Part shown: positions 18,796 through 26,739 of the stretch, one piece after another
Layout of the letters: each line of letters opens with the position of its first letter
How positions within the stretch are numbered: position 1 is the stretch's first letter
Assembly: GCA_963666895.2 (NCBI GenBank)
Contig: CAXXNS010000016.1
Location: 62,001-126,000, forward strand
Direction of reading: 5' to 3'
Length of the DNA stretch: 64,000 bases
Source of the DNA: G963666895 sp963666895
GTDB taxonomy: Bacteria > Desulfobacterota > Desulfovibrionia > Desulfovibrionales > Desulfovibrionaceae
The notes under the pieces: model-generated
The model's input: the letters and a program-made list of their open reading frames with translations, nothing else
The model's database searches: none
What the model was told of the DNA's origin: nothing
Made by a program: the position numbers and the translations under genes

Positions 18796-19539
18796 ATGAG
18801 CGACAGCCCACGCACCGCCCTGGTCACCGGGGGTTCCCGCGGCATCGGCCGCGCCTGCGCCCTGCGCCTGGCCGATGACGGGTTCGACGTCATCCTGACC
18901 TACGTGTCCCGGCCCGAGGAGGCCGACAAGGTGGTCGAGGCCGTCAAGGCCAAGGGCCGCGACGCCAAGGCCTACAGGCTCGACGCGGCCGTCCGCCAGG
19001 CCGTGGCCGCCTTTTTCGCCGACGAGATCAAGGGCAAGGTGGAGCTGGCCGCGGTGGTCAACAATGCGGGCATCACCCGCGACGGCCTGCTGGTGCGCAT
19101 GAAGGACGAGGACTGGGACAAGGTCATCGAGATCAACCTGACCGGGGCCTTCGCCTGTCTGCGCGAGGCCGCCAAGATCATGATGAAGCAGCGCTTCGGC
19201 TCCATCATCAACATCGCCTCCCTGGTGGGCCAGATGGGCAACGCGGGCCAGGCCAACTACGTGGCCGCCAAGGCCGGGCTCATCGGCCTGACCAAGACCG
19301 CGGCCCGGGAGCTGGCCTCGCGGGGCGTGCGCGTCAACGCCATCGCCCCCGGATTCATCGCCACCGACATGACCGACGCCGTGTCCGACGCGGCCACCGA
19401 AGCCATGATGGCGCAAATTCCCCTGAAACGAGCGGGCCGGCCCGAGGATGTCGCCGCGGCGGCGAGCTTCCTGGCCGGTCCCGATTCCAGCTACGTCACA
19501 GGCCAGGTTCTGGCCGTCAACGGCGGGATGTACATGTAG
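18796..19539 (+). CDS. fabG: 3-oxoacyl-ACP reductase
   Basis: FabG reduces 3-oxoacyl-ACP with NADPH. The 247-residue short-chain dehydrogenase has the Rossmann motif TGGSRGIGRA, the NNAG motif, the catalytic serine region INIASLVGQMGNAGQ, the YVAAKAG active-site motif and APGFIATDMT. It is between fabH and acpP. The start has GGGAGAGG ahead of the ATG. Confidence 0.96.
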   Translation: MSDSPRTALVTGGSRGIGRACALRLADDGFDVILTYVSRPEEADKVVEAVKAKGRDAKAYRLDAAVRQAVAAFFADEIKGKVELAAVVNNAGITRDGLLVRMKDEDWDKVIEINLTGAFACLREAAKIMMKQRFGSIINIASLVGQMGNAGQANYVAAKAGLIGLTKTAARELASRGVRVNAIAPGFIATDMTDAVSDAATEAMMAQIPLKRAGRPEDVAAAASFLAGPDSSYVTGQVLAVNGGMYM

Positions 19540-19572
19540 GTCACGCCTAAAACAAACCCTGGAGGAAACCCC

Positions 19573-19803
19573 ATGTCCGTAGCCGACAAAGTCAAAGACA
19601 TCATCGTGGAGCAGCTCGGCGTGTCCGCCGACGAGGTCAAGCCCGAATCCGCTTTTGTTGAGGATCTGGGCGCCGATTCCCTGGACCTGACCGAACTGAT
19701 CATGGCCATGGAAGAAGAGTTCGACATCGAGATCGACGACGAAGAGGCCCAGAAGCTCCTCAAGGTCAAGGACGCGGTGACGTACATCGAGAAAAATCAA
19801 TAG
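19573..19803 (+). CDS. acpP: Acyl carrier protein
   Basis: ACP carries growing acyl chains on phosphopantetheine. The 76-residue acidic protein has the attachment serine S36 in LGADSLDLTEL, and its helical layout is typical. It stands 33 bases after fabG with a CTGGAGGAA ribosome site. A hairpin follows in the 147-base gap to fabF and may lower readthrough so that acpP message is in excess. Confidence 0.98.
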   Translation: MSVADKVKDIIVEQLGVSADEVKPESAFVEDLGADSLDLTELIMAMEEEFDIEIDDEEAQKLLKVKDAVTYIEKNQ

Positions 19804-19839
19804 CCGGTCGCGGTCCGCGGGACCCGCGGCCGCTGGCGG

Positions 19840-19878
19840 AGCGTCCCGCGCCAGTCGCCGGACGCTCGCCTTGTTTTT
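19840..19878 (+). terminator. Possible attenuating terminator between acpP and fabF
   Basis: AGCGTCC at 19840 pairs with GGACGCT at 19860 around a 13-base loop, and a T-rich run (TTGTTTTT) follows at 19871. The stem is only seven bases and is separated from the T run by four bases, so termination is likely to be partial. Confidence 0.4.
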
Positions 19879-19950
19879 GGACCGGAGCCGGAACGGAACG
19901 GTCGGCCGCCCCCTATTCGGCGTCCGCGCCCCAGACCGACAGGAAGGCCT

Positions 19951-21189
19951 ATGAATCGCGTAGTCGTCACCGCCCACGCGGCGCTCACGCCGCTCGGCAA
20001 CGACGTATGGACCAGCTGGAAAAACCTGCTGGCCAAAAAGTCGGGGATCACCACCATCACCCGTTTTGACGCCAGCGTCTGCGACACCCACATCGCGGGC
20101 GAGGTCAAGGGGTTCGATCCCACGGAGTACATCCCGCACAAGCAGGCCCGGCGCATGGAGATATTCTGCCATTACGCCGTGGCCACCGCGCAGATGCTGC
20201 TCAAGGAGGCCAAGTGGGAACCCACTCCGGCCGAGCTGGAGCGCATCGGCGTCATCGTGGGCGTGGGCCTGGGCGGACTCCAGTCCATCGAGGACTACCA
20301 CACGATCATGATGGAAAAGGGCCCCAAGCGTCTGGGCCCCTTCTTCATCCCCATCATCATCGCCAACATGGCCGCCGGGCAGGTGTCCATCTTCACGGGC
20401 GCGCGCGGGCCCAACATCTGCACCACCACGGCCTGCGCCTCGGGCACCCACGGCATCGGCGCGGGCTACAGCGAGATCAAGCTCGGCCGGGCCGACGCCA
20501 TGATCTGCGGCGGCAGCGAGTCCACGGTCACCGCCCTGGGCATCGCCGGGTTCAACGCCCTCAAGGCCTTGAGCACGCGCAACGACGAGCCGGAGCTGGC
20601 CTCCCGGCCGTTCGACAACGAGCGCGACGGCTTCATCCTGGCCGAGGGCTGCGGCCTGCTGATGCTCGAGTCCCTGGACCACGCCAAGACCCGCGGGGCC
20701 GAGATCATGGCCGAAGTGGTCGGGTTCGGGGCCAGCTCCGACGCCTACCACATGACCGCGCCGCCCGAGGACGGCTCGGGCATGGCCCTGGCCATGCGCG
20801 CGGCCCTGCGCGAGGCGGGCGTGGAGCCCTCCCAAGTTTCCCACATCAACGCCCACGGCACGTCCACCAAGTTGAACGACCTGTGCGAGACACGGGCCAT
20901 CAAGACCGTGTTCGGCGACCACGCCTACAAGATGCCCATCTCGGCCAACAAGTCCCAAATCGGCCATTTGCTGGGCGCGGCCGGCGGCGTGGAGGGCGTG
21001 TTCACGGTGCGCTCCATCATGGAGAGCGTGGCCCCGGCCACCATCAACCTGACCAACCCGGACCCGGAATGCGACCTGGACTACGTGACCGACGGACCGC
21101 GCAAGACCGACATCGAATACGCCCTGTGCAACTCCTTCGGCTTCGGGGGCACCAACGCCTGCGTGCTCTACAAGCGATTTGAAGACTAA
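19951..21189 (+). CDS. fabF: Beta-ketoacyl-ACP synthase II
   Basis: FabF elongates acyl chains by condensing acyl-ACP with malonyl-ACP. The 412-residue protein has the catalytic cysteine C162 in TTACASGTHGIG and two histidines in NAHGTST and IGHLLGAAGG. It ends with a typical NSFGFGGTNAC segment. It follows acpP as in many fab clusters and is joined to glyA by a 12-base gap. The leader between acpP and fabF contains a hairpin described separately. Confidence 0.96.
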   Translation: MNRVVVTAHAALTPLGNDVWTSWKNLLAKKSGITTITRFDASVCDTHIAGEVKGFDPTEYIPHKQARRMEIFCHYAVATAQMLLKEAKWEPTPAELERIGVIVGVGLGGLQSIEDYHTIMMEKGPKRLGPFFIPIIIANMAAGQVSIFTGARGPNICTTTACASGTHGIGAGYSEIKLGRADAMICGGSESTVTALGIAGFNALKALSTRNDEPELASRPFDNERDGFILAEGCGLLMLESLDHAKTRGAEIMAEVVGFGASSDAYHMTAPPEDGSGMALAMRAALREAGVEPSQVSHINAHGTSTKLNDLCETRAIKTVFGDHAYKMPISANKSQIGHLLGAAGGVEGVFTVRSIMESVAPATINLTNPDPECDLDYVTDGPRKTDIEYALCNSFGFGGTNACVLYKRFED

Positions 21190-21201
21190 AAGGGACCCAT
21201 C

Positions 21202-22440
21202 ATGGACGAAATCTACATTCAGGACCCCGAAGTCGCGGAGACCATAGTCCGCGAGATCGACCGCCAGGTGGGCAACCTGGAGCTCATCGCCTCCGAGAAC
21301 TTCGCCTCCCCGGCCGTGCGCCAGGCCATGGCCTGCGTCATGACCCACAAGTACGCCGAGGGCTATCCGGGCAAGCGCTACTACGGCGGCTGCGAGTTCG
21401 TGGACCAGGTGGAAGACCTGGCCCGCGAGCGGCTCAAGGCCCTGTTCGGCTGCTCCTACGTCAACGTCCAGCCCCACTCCGGGTCCCAGGCCAACATGGG
21501 CGTGTACTTCGCGGCCCTGGAGCCGGGCGACACCATCCTGGGCATGGACCTGTCCCACGGCGGACACCTGACCCACGGCTCGCCGGTCAACTTCTCGGGC
21601 AAGCTGTACAACATCGTGTTCTACGGCGTGGACAAGGAGTCCGAGACCATCGACTACGACCAGGTCCAGGCCCTGGCCAAGGAGCACAAGCCCAAGATGA
21701 TCGTGGCCGGGGCCAGCGCCTACCCGCGCATCATCGACTTCAAGCGCTTCCGATCCATCGCCGACGAGGTGGGGGCCTACCTGATGGTGGACATGGCCCA
21801 CATCGCCGGGCTCATCGCCGCGGGCGAACATCCGTCCTGCATCGAGCACGCCCACTTCACCACCTCCACCACGCACAAGACCCTGCGCGGCCCGCGCGGC
21901 GGCATCATCCTGGCCGCCGAGGACCAGGAGAAGATACTCAACTCCACCATCTTCCCGGGCATGCAGGGCGGCCCGCTCATGCACATCATCGCCAGCAAGG
22001 CCGTGGCCTTTGGCGAGGCCCTGCAGCCCGGGTTTGCCGAGTACCAGGCCCAGGTGGTCAAGAACGCCAAGACCCTGGCCTCGGCCCTTTCCGAGGCGGG
22101 CTTCCGCCTGGTGTCCGGCGGCACGGACAACCACCTTATGATGATCGACCTGACCAACAAGGGCGTCACGGGCAAGGACGCCCAGATCGCCCTGGAAAAG
22201 GCCAAGATCACGGTGAACAAGAACACCATCCCCTTCGAGACCCTGTCCCCCTTCGTCACCTCGGGCATCCGGCTGGGCACCCCGGCCCTGACCACCCGCG
22301 GCATGATCGAGGAGGACATGGTGGTGGTGGCCGAGGCCATCACCACGGCCCTGGAGCACTGGCAGGAGGACGCCGTGCTGACCGAGCTGGGCAAGGAAGT
22401 GGAGGAATTCGCCCGCGAGTTCCCGCTGTTCGCCTGGTAA
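21202..22440 (+). CDS. glyA: Serine hydroxymethyltransferase
   Basis: GlyA interconverts serine and glycine, loading one-carbon units on tetrahydrofolate. The 412-residue PLP enzyme has the cofactor lysine K226 in TTTHKTLRGPRGG context (STTHKTLRG), the N-terminal LIASENFASPAVRQA and the YAEGYPGKRYYGGC motif. It comes 12 bases after fabF and is followed by a strong terminator at 22488. Confidence 0.97.
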   Translation: MDEIYIQDPEVAETIVREIDRQVGNLELIASENFASPAVRQAMACVMTHKYAEGYPGKRYYGGCEFVDQVEDLARERLKALFGCSYVNVQPHSGSQANMGVYFAALEPGDTILGMDLSHGGHLTHGSPVNFSGKLYNIVFYGVDKESETIDYDQVQALAKEHKPKMIVAGASAYPRIIDFKRFRSIADEVGAYLMVDMAHIAGLIAAGEHPSCIEHAHFTTSTTHKTLRGPRGGIILAAEDQEKILNSTIFPGMQGGPLMHIIASKAVAFGEALQPGFAEYQAQVVKNAKTLASALSEAGFRLVSGGTDNHLMMIDLTNKGVTGKDAQIALEKAKITVNKNTIPFETLSPFVTSGIRLGTPALTTRGMIEEDMVVVAEAITTALEHWQEDAVLTELGKEVEEFAREFPLFAW

Positions 22441-22487
22441 GGGGCCGACAACGCGCTGAATTGACCGGCGCACCAATCAGTTCTACA

Positions 22488-22514
22488 AGGGGGCCGTAAG
22501 GTCCCCTTTTTTTT
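22488..22514 (+). terminator. Rho-independent terminator after glyA
   Basis: An AGGGGGCC stem pairs with GGTCCCCT around a GTAA loop and runs into eight T. The next gene starts only 16 bases later, so its expression depends on readthrough or on a start inside this region. Confidence 0.85.
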
Positions 22515-22529
22515 CCCGGAGCAGCCGTC

Positions 22530-22784
22530 TTGACCAAGTACAACATCTACGAAATCTCGCCCCCGGCCGACGACGAGAACGTGAACCCGGCCGAGCCGCC
22601 CAAGCGGGTGCTGGCCTCCTCGGAAAAAGAGGCCGTGGACCTGATGCAGAACTCCATGATCCTGGGCACCTGTTTCCGGTACATGAAGCTCAATGAAGTG
22701 CCCTGGCTGTCCGACAAGGTGCGCTGCGTCACCATCGAGGAGGACGTGGACAACCCGGACGGCAAGCCAAAAATCCTGAACTAG
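22530..22784 (+). CDS. Small conserved hypothetical protein
   Basis: I do not recognise this 84-residue protein. It is soluble and mildly acidic, with a proline-rich start (ISPPADDENVNPAEPPKR) and a segment LASSEKEAVDLMQNSMIL that predicts a helix, then CFRYMKLNEVPWLSDKVRC with two cysteines. The start appears to be TTG, with GGAG eight bases before it. It lies between the glyA terminator and the deaminase gene, 25 bases ahead of the latter. GC-rich third positions and the ribosome site support a real gene. Confidence 0.65.
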   Translation: MTKYNIYEISPPADDENVNPAEPPKRVLASSEKEAVDLMQNSMILGTCFRYMKLNEVPWLSDKVRCVTIEEDVDNPDGKPKILN

Positions 22785-22809
22785 CCCCTGGACCACAAGA
22801 GAGCAGCCC

Positions 22810-23268
22810 ATGTCCCGCATGCCCTGGCCCGAATACTTCATGAAGATCGCCCACCTGGTGGCCGAACGGTCCACCTGCCTGCGCCGCAAGGTGGGCGCGG
22901 TGGCCGTGCGCGACAAGCGCATTTTGGCGACCGGCTACAACGGCGCGCCCACGGGCCTGCCCCACTGCGAGGACGTGGGCTGCCTGCGCGAGCAGTTGAA
23001 GATCCCCTCGGGCGAACGCCACGAACTCTGCCGCGCCCTGCACGCCGAGCAGAACGTCATCACCCAGTGCGCGGTCTACGGCATCGTGCTCAAGGGCGCG
23101 GACCTCTACTGCACCACCAAGCCTTGCCTGATCTGCGCCAAGCTGCTTATCAACTCCCAGATCAACGCCATCTACTACGCCCAGGACTATCCCGACGAAC
23201 TCACGGACCAGTTCCTGGCCGAGGCCGGAATCCACCATGAGCACCTCCAGGGCGACTTCTCCGCCTGA
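22810..23268 (+). CDS. dCMP deaminase family protein (ComEB-like)
   Basis: The 152-residue protein is a zinc cytidine/deoxycytidylate deaminase. It has the zinc and proton-relay motif HAEQN (ALHAEQNVI) and the second zinc pair CTTKPCLICAKLL. Members convert dCMP to dUMP for thymidylate synthesis. The length and the GYNGAPTGLPHC segment match ComEB/dCMP deaminases and not tRNA or RibD deaminases. The 3' end overlaps the ribD start by 32 bases, so the two are probably cotranscribed. Confidence 0.9.
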   Translation: MSRMPWPEYFMKIAHLVAERSTCLRRKVGAVAVRDKRILATGYNGAPTGLPHCEDVGCLREQLKIPSGERHELCRALHAEQNVITQCAVYGIVLKGADLYCTTKPCLICAKLLINSQINAIYYAQDYPDELTDQFLAEAGIHHEHLQGDFSA

Positions 23269-24406
23269 TCCCTCGGATCGCACGGACCGGCTCATGGCCC
23301 GGGCCGTTGAGCTGGCGCTCAAAGGCCGCCCGGCCACGGCGCCCAACCCCTGCGTGGGCGCGGTCCTGGCCCGGGGCAGCGACATCCTGGCCGAGGGCTA
23401 TCACCAGCGCTACGGCGGACCCCACGCCGAGGTGGAGTGCCTGCGCCAGGCCGGCGAGCGGGGCGCGGACACCGAGGACGCCACCCTGTACGTGACCCTG
23501 GAGCCCTGCAACCACCACGGCAAGACCCCGCCCTGCACCGAGGCCATCCTGGCCGCGCGCATCCCCGAGGTGGTGGTGGGCGCGACCGACCCCAACCCGG
23601 ACGTGGCCGGGGGCGGCGTGGAGCGGCTGCGCGACGCCGGGGTGCGCGTGACCACCGGGGTGCTGGAGCCCGCCTGCCTGGAACTCATCGAGGACTTCAT
23701 GGTCTGGAAGACCACGGACCTGCCCTTCACCACCCTCAAGCTGGCCGCCACCCTGGACGGCCGCATCGCGCCCCGGGGCGGACGCCGCCAGCCCATCTCC
23801 TGCGCCGAGTCCTGGGCCGACGTGCAGCAATACCGGGCCTGGGCCCAGGCCGTGCTTGTCGGCGGCAACACCCTGAGCCTGGACAATCCCAGCCTGACCC
23901 GGCGCGACGTGCACGGCGACGAGACCGCGGACCAGCCCCTGGCCGTGGTGGTCACCAGCTCCCTGCCCGAACCGGACGCGGACCTGGCGCTCATTGCCAG
24001 ACGGCCCGAACAGACCGTGCTCTTGACCACGCCCGAGGCCGAGAAGAGCCACAGGGCGGACGAACTGCGGGCCAAAGGCGTGCGCGTCTGGGCCCTGCCC
24101 ACCCACTCCACCCCGGGCCAGCCCACGGGCCGCGACCTGCGCCAGGGGTTGGTGCGGCTTCGGACCGAGATGGACGTGCACCGCATCCTGTGCGAGGGCG
24201 GCGGGCAGCTGGCATCGTCCCTGCTGGAACAGGGCCTGACCCACGAATTCGTGCTCTACCTGGCCCCAAAGGCCCTGGCCGACAACACGGCCACCCCGCT
24301 GCTCACCGGCCGATCCGTGGCCGACATGGCCGAGGCCCTGCACTTCCGCATCGCCCACCACCACGCCCTGGGCCGGGACCTCAAGCTGGTCCTCAAGCCG
24401 GAGTGA
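23237..24406 (+). CDS. ribD: Bifunctional riboflavin deaminase-reductase RibD
   Basis: RibD carries out the second and third steps of riboflavin synthesis: deamination of the pyrimidine and reduction of the ribose side chain. The 389-residue protein has an N-terminal deaminase with PNPCVGAV, GGPHAEVECL and EPCNHHGKTPPCTE. The C-terminal reductase domain contains TLKLAATLDGRIA and ILCEGGGQLASSLLE. The ATG at 23237 overlaps the upstream deaminase gene; the next ATG, 23294, would start right at the deaminase fold and is a possible alternative. No FMN riboswitch-like leader was seen; the other rib genes are not in the window. Confidence 0.94.
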   Translation: MSTSRATSPPDPSDRTDRLMARAVELALKGRPATAPNPCVGAVLARGSDILAEGYHQRYGGPHAEVECLRQAGERGADTEDATLYVTLEPCNHHGKTPPCTEAILAARIPEVVVGATDPNPDVAGGGVERLRDAGVRVTTGVLEPACLELIEDFMVWKTTDLPFTTLKLAATLDGRIAPRGGRRQPISCAESWADVQQYRAWAQAVLVGGNTLSLDNPSLTRRDVHGDETADQPLAVVVTSSLPEPDADLALIARRPEQTVLLTTPEAEKSHRADELRAKGVRVWALPTHSTPGQPTGRDLRQGLVRLRTEMDVHRILCEGGGQLASSLLEQGLTHEFVLYLAPKALADNTATPLLTGRSVADMAEALHFRIAHHHALGRDLKLVLKPE

Positions 24407-24413
24407 TCCGGAC

Positions 24414-25439
24414 ATGCCTCTGCTGCCATCCCCCCTGGCCATCTACGCCCTGACCCCGGACGGCCTGCGCCTGGCCCGGACCATTCGGGACGGGCTCGGC
24501 GGCCAGGTGTTCGCGCCCGAGCACATGGCCGGATCCGGGGAGACCGGGTTCGCCGGGCTGTGCCAAACCGTGGCCCAGACGTGGAACCGCTTCCCGGGCC
24601 ACGTGCTGGTGGGGCCGGTGGGCGTGGCCGTGCGCTGCGCCGCGCCCCTGCTCAGGGACAAGGGCTCGGACCCGGCCCTGGTGGCCGTGGACCAGGCCGG
24701 GCAATTCGCGGTCAGCGTACTCTCGGGCCATCTGGGCGGGGCCAACCGGCTGGCCCGGGAATTGGCCCGGGTGACCGGGGCCCAGGCCGTGGTCACCACG
24801 GGCACGGACTCGGCCGGGCTGCCCGCGGTGGACGAGTTGGCCGCCGGGCTGGGCATGCGCCTGCCCGACCTGGACGCGGCCAAGCGGGTCGGTGCGGCCC
24901 TGCTGGCCGGGCAGACCGTGCAGCTGCACGACCCGGACCACCGGTTGGGCCTGTCCGGGGAGGAACTGTTTACCGTCACCGCGCCGGACGCCTGGAACAC
25001 GGCCAGGCCCGGGGTGTGGTGCGACTGCCGCACGGCCCCGGAGGGCGCGTGCGCCTGTTATCCTCCCTGCCTGCACCTGGGCCTGGGCTGCCGCAAGGGC
25101 GCGCCGGCCGAGGAAATCCTGGGCCTGGTGGACAAGGCCCTGGCCGATTACGGCCTGGCCAAGGAAAGCCTGGCCGGGCTGGGCACGGTGGAGGACAAGC
25201 GGGACGAGCCCGGGCTCAAGCGGGCCGCCCTGGAATTGGGACTGGAGATACACTATTTCTCCCGGCGGGAGCTGGACGGCGTGGCCGTGCCCAACCCGTC
25301 GGAAACGGTACGCAAACACCTGGGAGTGGACTCGGTATGCGAAGCCGCGGCAATGCTGCTGGCCCGGACGGACCAACTGCTGATCCCCAAGACCAAGAGC
25401 GACGCGGCCACGGTGGCGGCGGCCTGCTCACGGCCGTGA
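24414..25439 (+). CDS. cbiG: Cobalt-precorrin-5A hydrolase CbiG
   Basis: CbiG opens the delta-lactone of cobalt-precorrin-5A and releases acetaldehyde in the anaerobic cobalamin pathway. The 341-residue protein has the N-terminal region with GPVGVAVRCAAPLLRDKGSD, the core VLSGHLGGANRLAREL, the VTTGTDSAG segment, and the C-terminal CbiG_C part with LGLGCRKGAP and LGTVEDKRDEPGL. It begins seven bases after ribD. The stop overlaps the cobJ start (GTGA). Confidence 0.92.
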   Translation: MPLLPSPLAIYALTPDGLRLARTIRDGLGGQVFAPEHMAGSGETGFAGLCQTVAQTWNRFPGHVLVGPVGVAVRCAAPLLRDKGSDPALVAVDQAGQFAVSVLSGHLGGANRLARELARVTGAQAVVTTGTDSAGLPAVDELAAGLGMRLPDLDAAKRVGAALLAGQTVQLHDPDHRLGLSGEELFTVTAPDAWNTARPGVWCDCRTAPEGACACYPPCLHLGLGCRKGAPAEEILGLVDKALADYGLAKESLAGLGTVEDKRDEPGLKRAALELGLEIHYFSRRELDGVAVPNPSETVRKHLGVDSVCEAAAMLLARTDQLLIPKTKSDAATVAAACSRP

Positions 25440-26173
25440 GCCTGGGGCCCGGCGAGGCCGACCTCATGACCCCGGAGGCCCGGCGGGCCCTGGAAATGGC
25501 CGAGGTGGTGGTGGGCTATTCCGGGTACGTGGAGCTCATCAAGCCGGAATTCCTGCGCGGCAAGGAGGTGCGCTCCACGGGCATGCGCGGCGAGGTGGAG
25601 CGGGCCGGGTTCGCGGTGGACGAGGCCGAGGCCGGGCGCAACACCGTGGTGGTCTGCTCCGGGGACGCGGGCATCTACGCCATGGCCGGGCTGCTCCTGG
25701 AGGTCATGGAGGCCCGGGGCCTGACCGAGAAGCTGGACTTCGCCGTGGTGCCCGGGGTGAGCGCGCTCAACGCGGCCGCCGCCCTGCTGGGCGCGCCCCT
25801 GATGCACGACTTCGCGTCCGTGTCCCTGTCCGACCTGCTCACGCCCTGGGAGATCATCGAAAAACGCCTGGAAGCCGCGGCCGAAGCGGACTTCGTCATC
25901 TGCCTGTACAACCCGCGGTCCACCAAACGCACCGACCATCTGCCCCGGGCCCTGGAGATCATCGCCCGCCACAGGAAGCCGGATACCCCGGTGGGCGCGG
26001 TGAAGAAGGCCTACCGCACGGGCCAGGAGGTGCGCGTGTTCCGGCTGGACCAGGTGGACCTGGACTTCGTGGACATGCGCACCGTGCTCATCGTGGGCAA
26101 TTCAGCCACCCGCCGGGCGGGCCGTTTCCTGGTCACGCCGAGGGGGTATCAGCAACGTTACGACGTGTCCTGA
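25436..26173 (+). CDS. cobJ: Precorrin-3B C17-methyltransferase
   Basis: CobJ/CbiH methylates C17 and contracts the corrin ring, using SAM. The protein has the tetrapyrrole methylase motifs LGPGEADLMT near the N-terminus, VVCSGDAGIYAMAGL, VPGVSALNAAAALLGAPL and ICLYNPRS. The GTG at 25436 overlaps the cbiG stop and gives 245 residues. That start leaves a very short first strand before the GPG loop. In the same frame the upstream codons read LLTAVSLGPG, which looks like the missing strand, so either translation begins earlier or the two genes were once fused. An ATG at 25337 is in frame. Confidence 0.88.
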   Translation: MSLGPGEADLMTPEARRALEMAEVVVGYSGYVELIKPEFLRGKEVRSTGMRGEVERAGFAVDEAEAGRNTVVVCSGDAGIYAMAGLLLEVMEARGLTEKLDFAVVPGVSALNAAAALLGAPLMHDFASVSLSDLLTPWEIIEKRLEAAAEADFVICLYNPRSTKRTDHLPRALEIIARHRKPDTPVGAVKKAYRTGQEVRVFRLDQVDLDFVDMRTVLIVGNSATRRAGRFLVTPRGYQQRYDVS

Positions 26174-26244
26174 AACCGGGCCGCAAGCTTTGCCAATCAA
26201 GGGTTTTACACGACACATCCGCTTGACACGAAGGAAGTCCTCCA

Positions 26245-26272
26245 TTAACGAAGGCTTGGTGGAGAGTGTAAT
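26245..26272 (+). promoter_or_regulatory. Candidate promoter of the cytochrome c3 gene
   Basis: TTAACG and TGTAAT are separated by 16 bases (4/6 and 5/6 matches). An overlapping TGGAGA-N5-ATGCA at 26260-26275 also keeps sigma54 GG/GC spacing, though poorly otherwise. The coding start is 34 bases further, after AAGGAGGAG. Confidence 0.35.
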
Positions 26273-26306
26273 GCAACCTCAGTGCTCATAAGGAGGAGAC
26301 TGGAGT

Positions 26307-26675
26307 ATGAAAAAGCTGCTGTACATCGGACTGATCATGGCCGCCCTGCTGGGCGCCTACACCGTGTCCGCCCTGGCCGTGGACGCCCCGGCCGGCGACG
26401 TGGAGATGGTCTTCCCGGGCGACGGTGCCAAGTACGCCCCGATCAATTTCTCCCACGCCAAACACGCTGCCCAGAAGTGTGAGGACTGTCACCACAAGAT
26501 GGGCGAGAGCGCGGACATGAAGTGCACCGCCTGTCATAGCAACACCGCTGACAAGAAGGCCGACGATTCCTTTGACAAGGCCTTCCACGATCGCAAGAGC
26601 GTCCACTCCTGCGTTGGCTGCCACAACAGCCTGAAGAGCGGCCCGACCAAGTGCAACGACTGCCACACCAAGTAA
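26307..26675 (+). CDS. Tetraheme cytochrome c3-type protein
   Basis: This 122-residue secreted protein has a signal peptide (residues 1-24, VSALAVDA) and four heme motifs: CEDCH (58-62), CTACH (73-77), CVGCH (102-106) and CNDCH (116-120). Extra histidines (H50, H53, H63, H94, H100) are available as second axial ligands, as in class III cytochromes c3. All four motifs are CxxCH, whereas well-studied Desulfovibrio cytochromes c3 usually include CxxxxCH sites. Such proteins shuttle electrons between periplasmic hydrogenases or formate dehydrogenases and membrane complexes. It has its own promoter region and a strong terminator, so it is monocistronic. Confidence 0.93.
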   Translation: MKKLLYIGLIMAALLGAYTVSALAVDAPAGDVEMVFPGDGAKYAPINFSHAKHAAQKCEDCHHKMGESADMKCTACHSNTADKKADDSFDKAFHDRKSVHSCVGCHNSLKSGPTKCNDCHTK

Positions 26676-26685
26676 CGGCCGATTG

Positions 26686-26716
26686 AAAGGGGGCTGTCCG
26701 CAGCCCCCTTTTTTTT
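26686..26716 (+). terminator. Rho-independent terminator after the cytochrome c3 gene
   Basis: GGGGGCTG pairs with CAGCCCCC around a TCCG loop, flanked by AAA and eight T. Confidence 0.93.
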
Positions 26717-26739
26717 AAATTTCAGCGCAGGGAGAGAGC

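Noticed and set aside
18292..22476. A 1394-codon open frame on the minus strand
   Set aside because: It lies fully opposite fabH, fabG, acpP, fabF and glyA. It is rich in Gly, His, Val and Leu as expected from the complement of GC-rich codons and shows no known domain.
26223..26228. TTGACA as the -35 of the cytochrome c3 promoter
   Set aside because: No acceptable -10 lies 15-19 bases downstream; the TTAACG-N16-TGTAAT pair is better.
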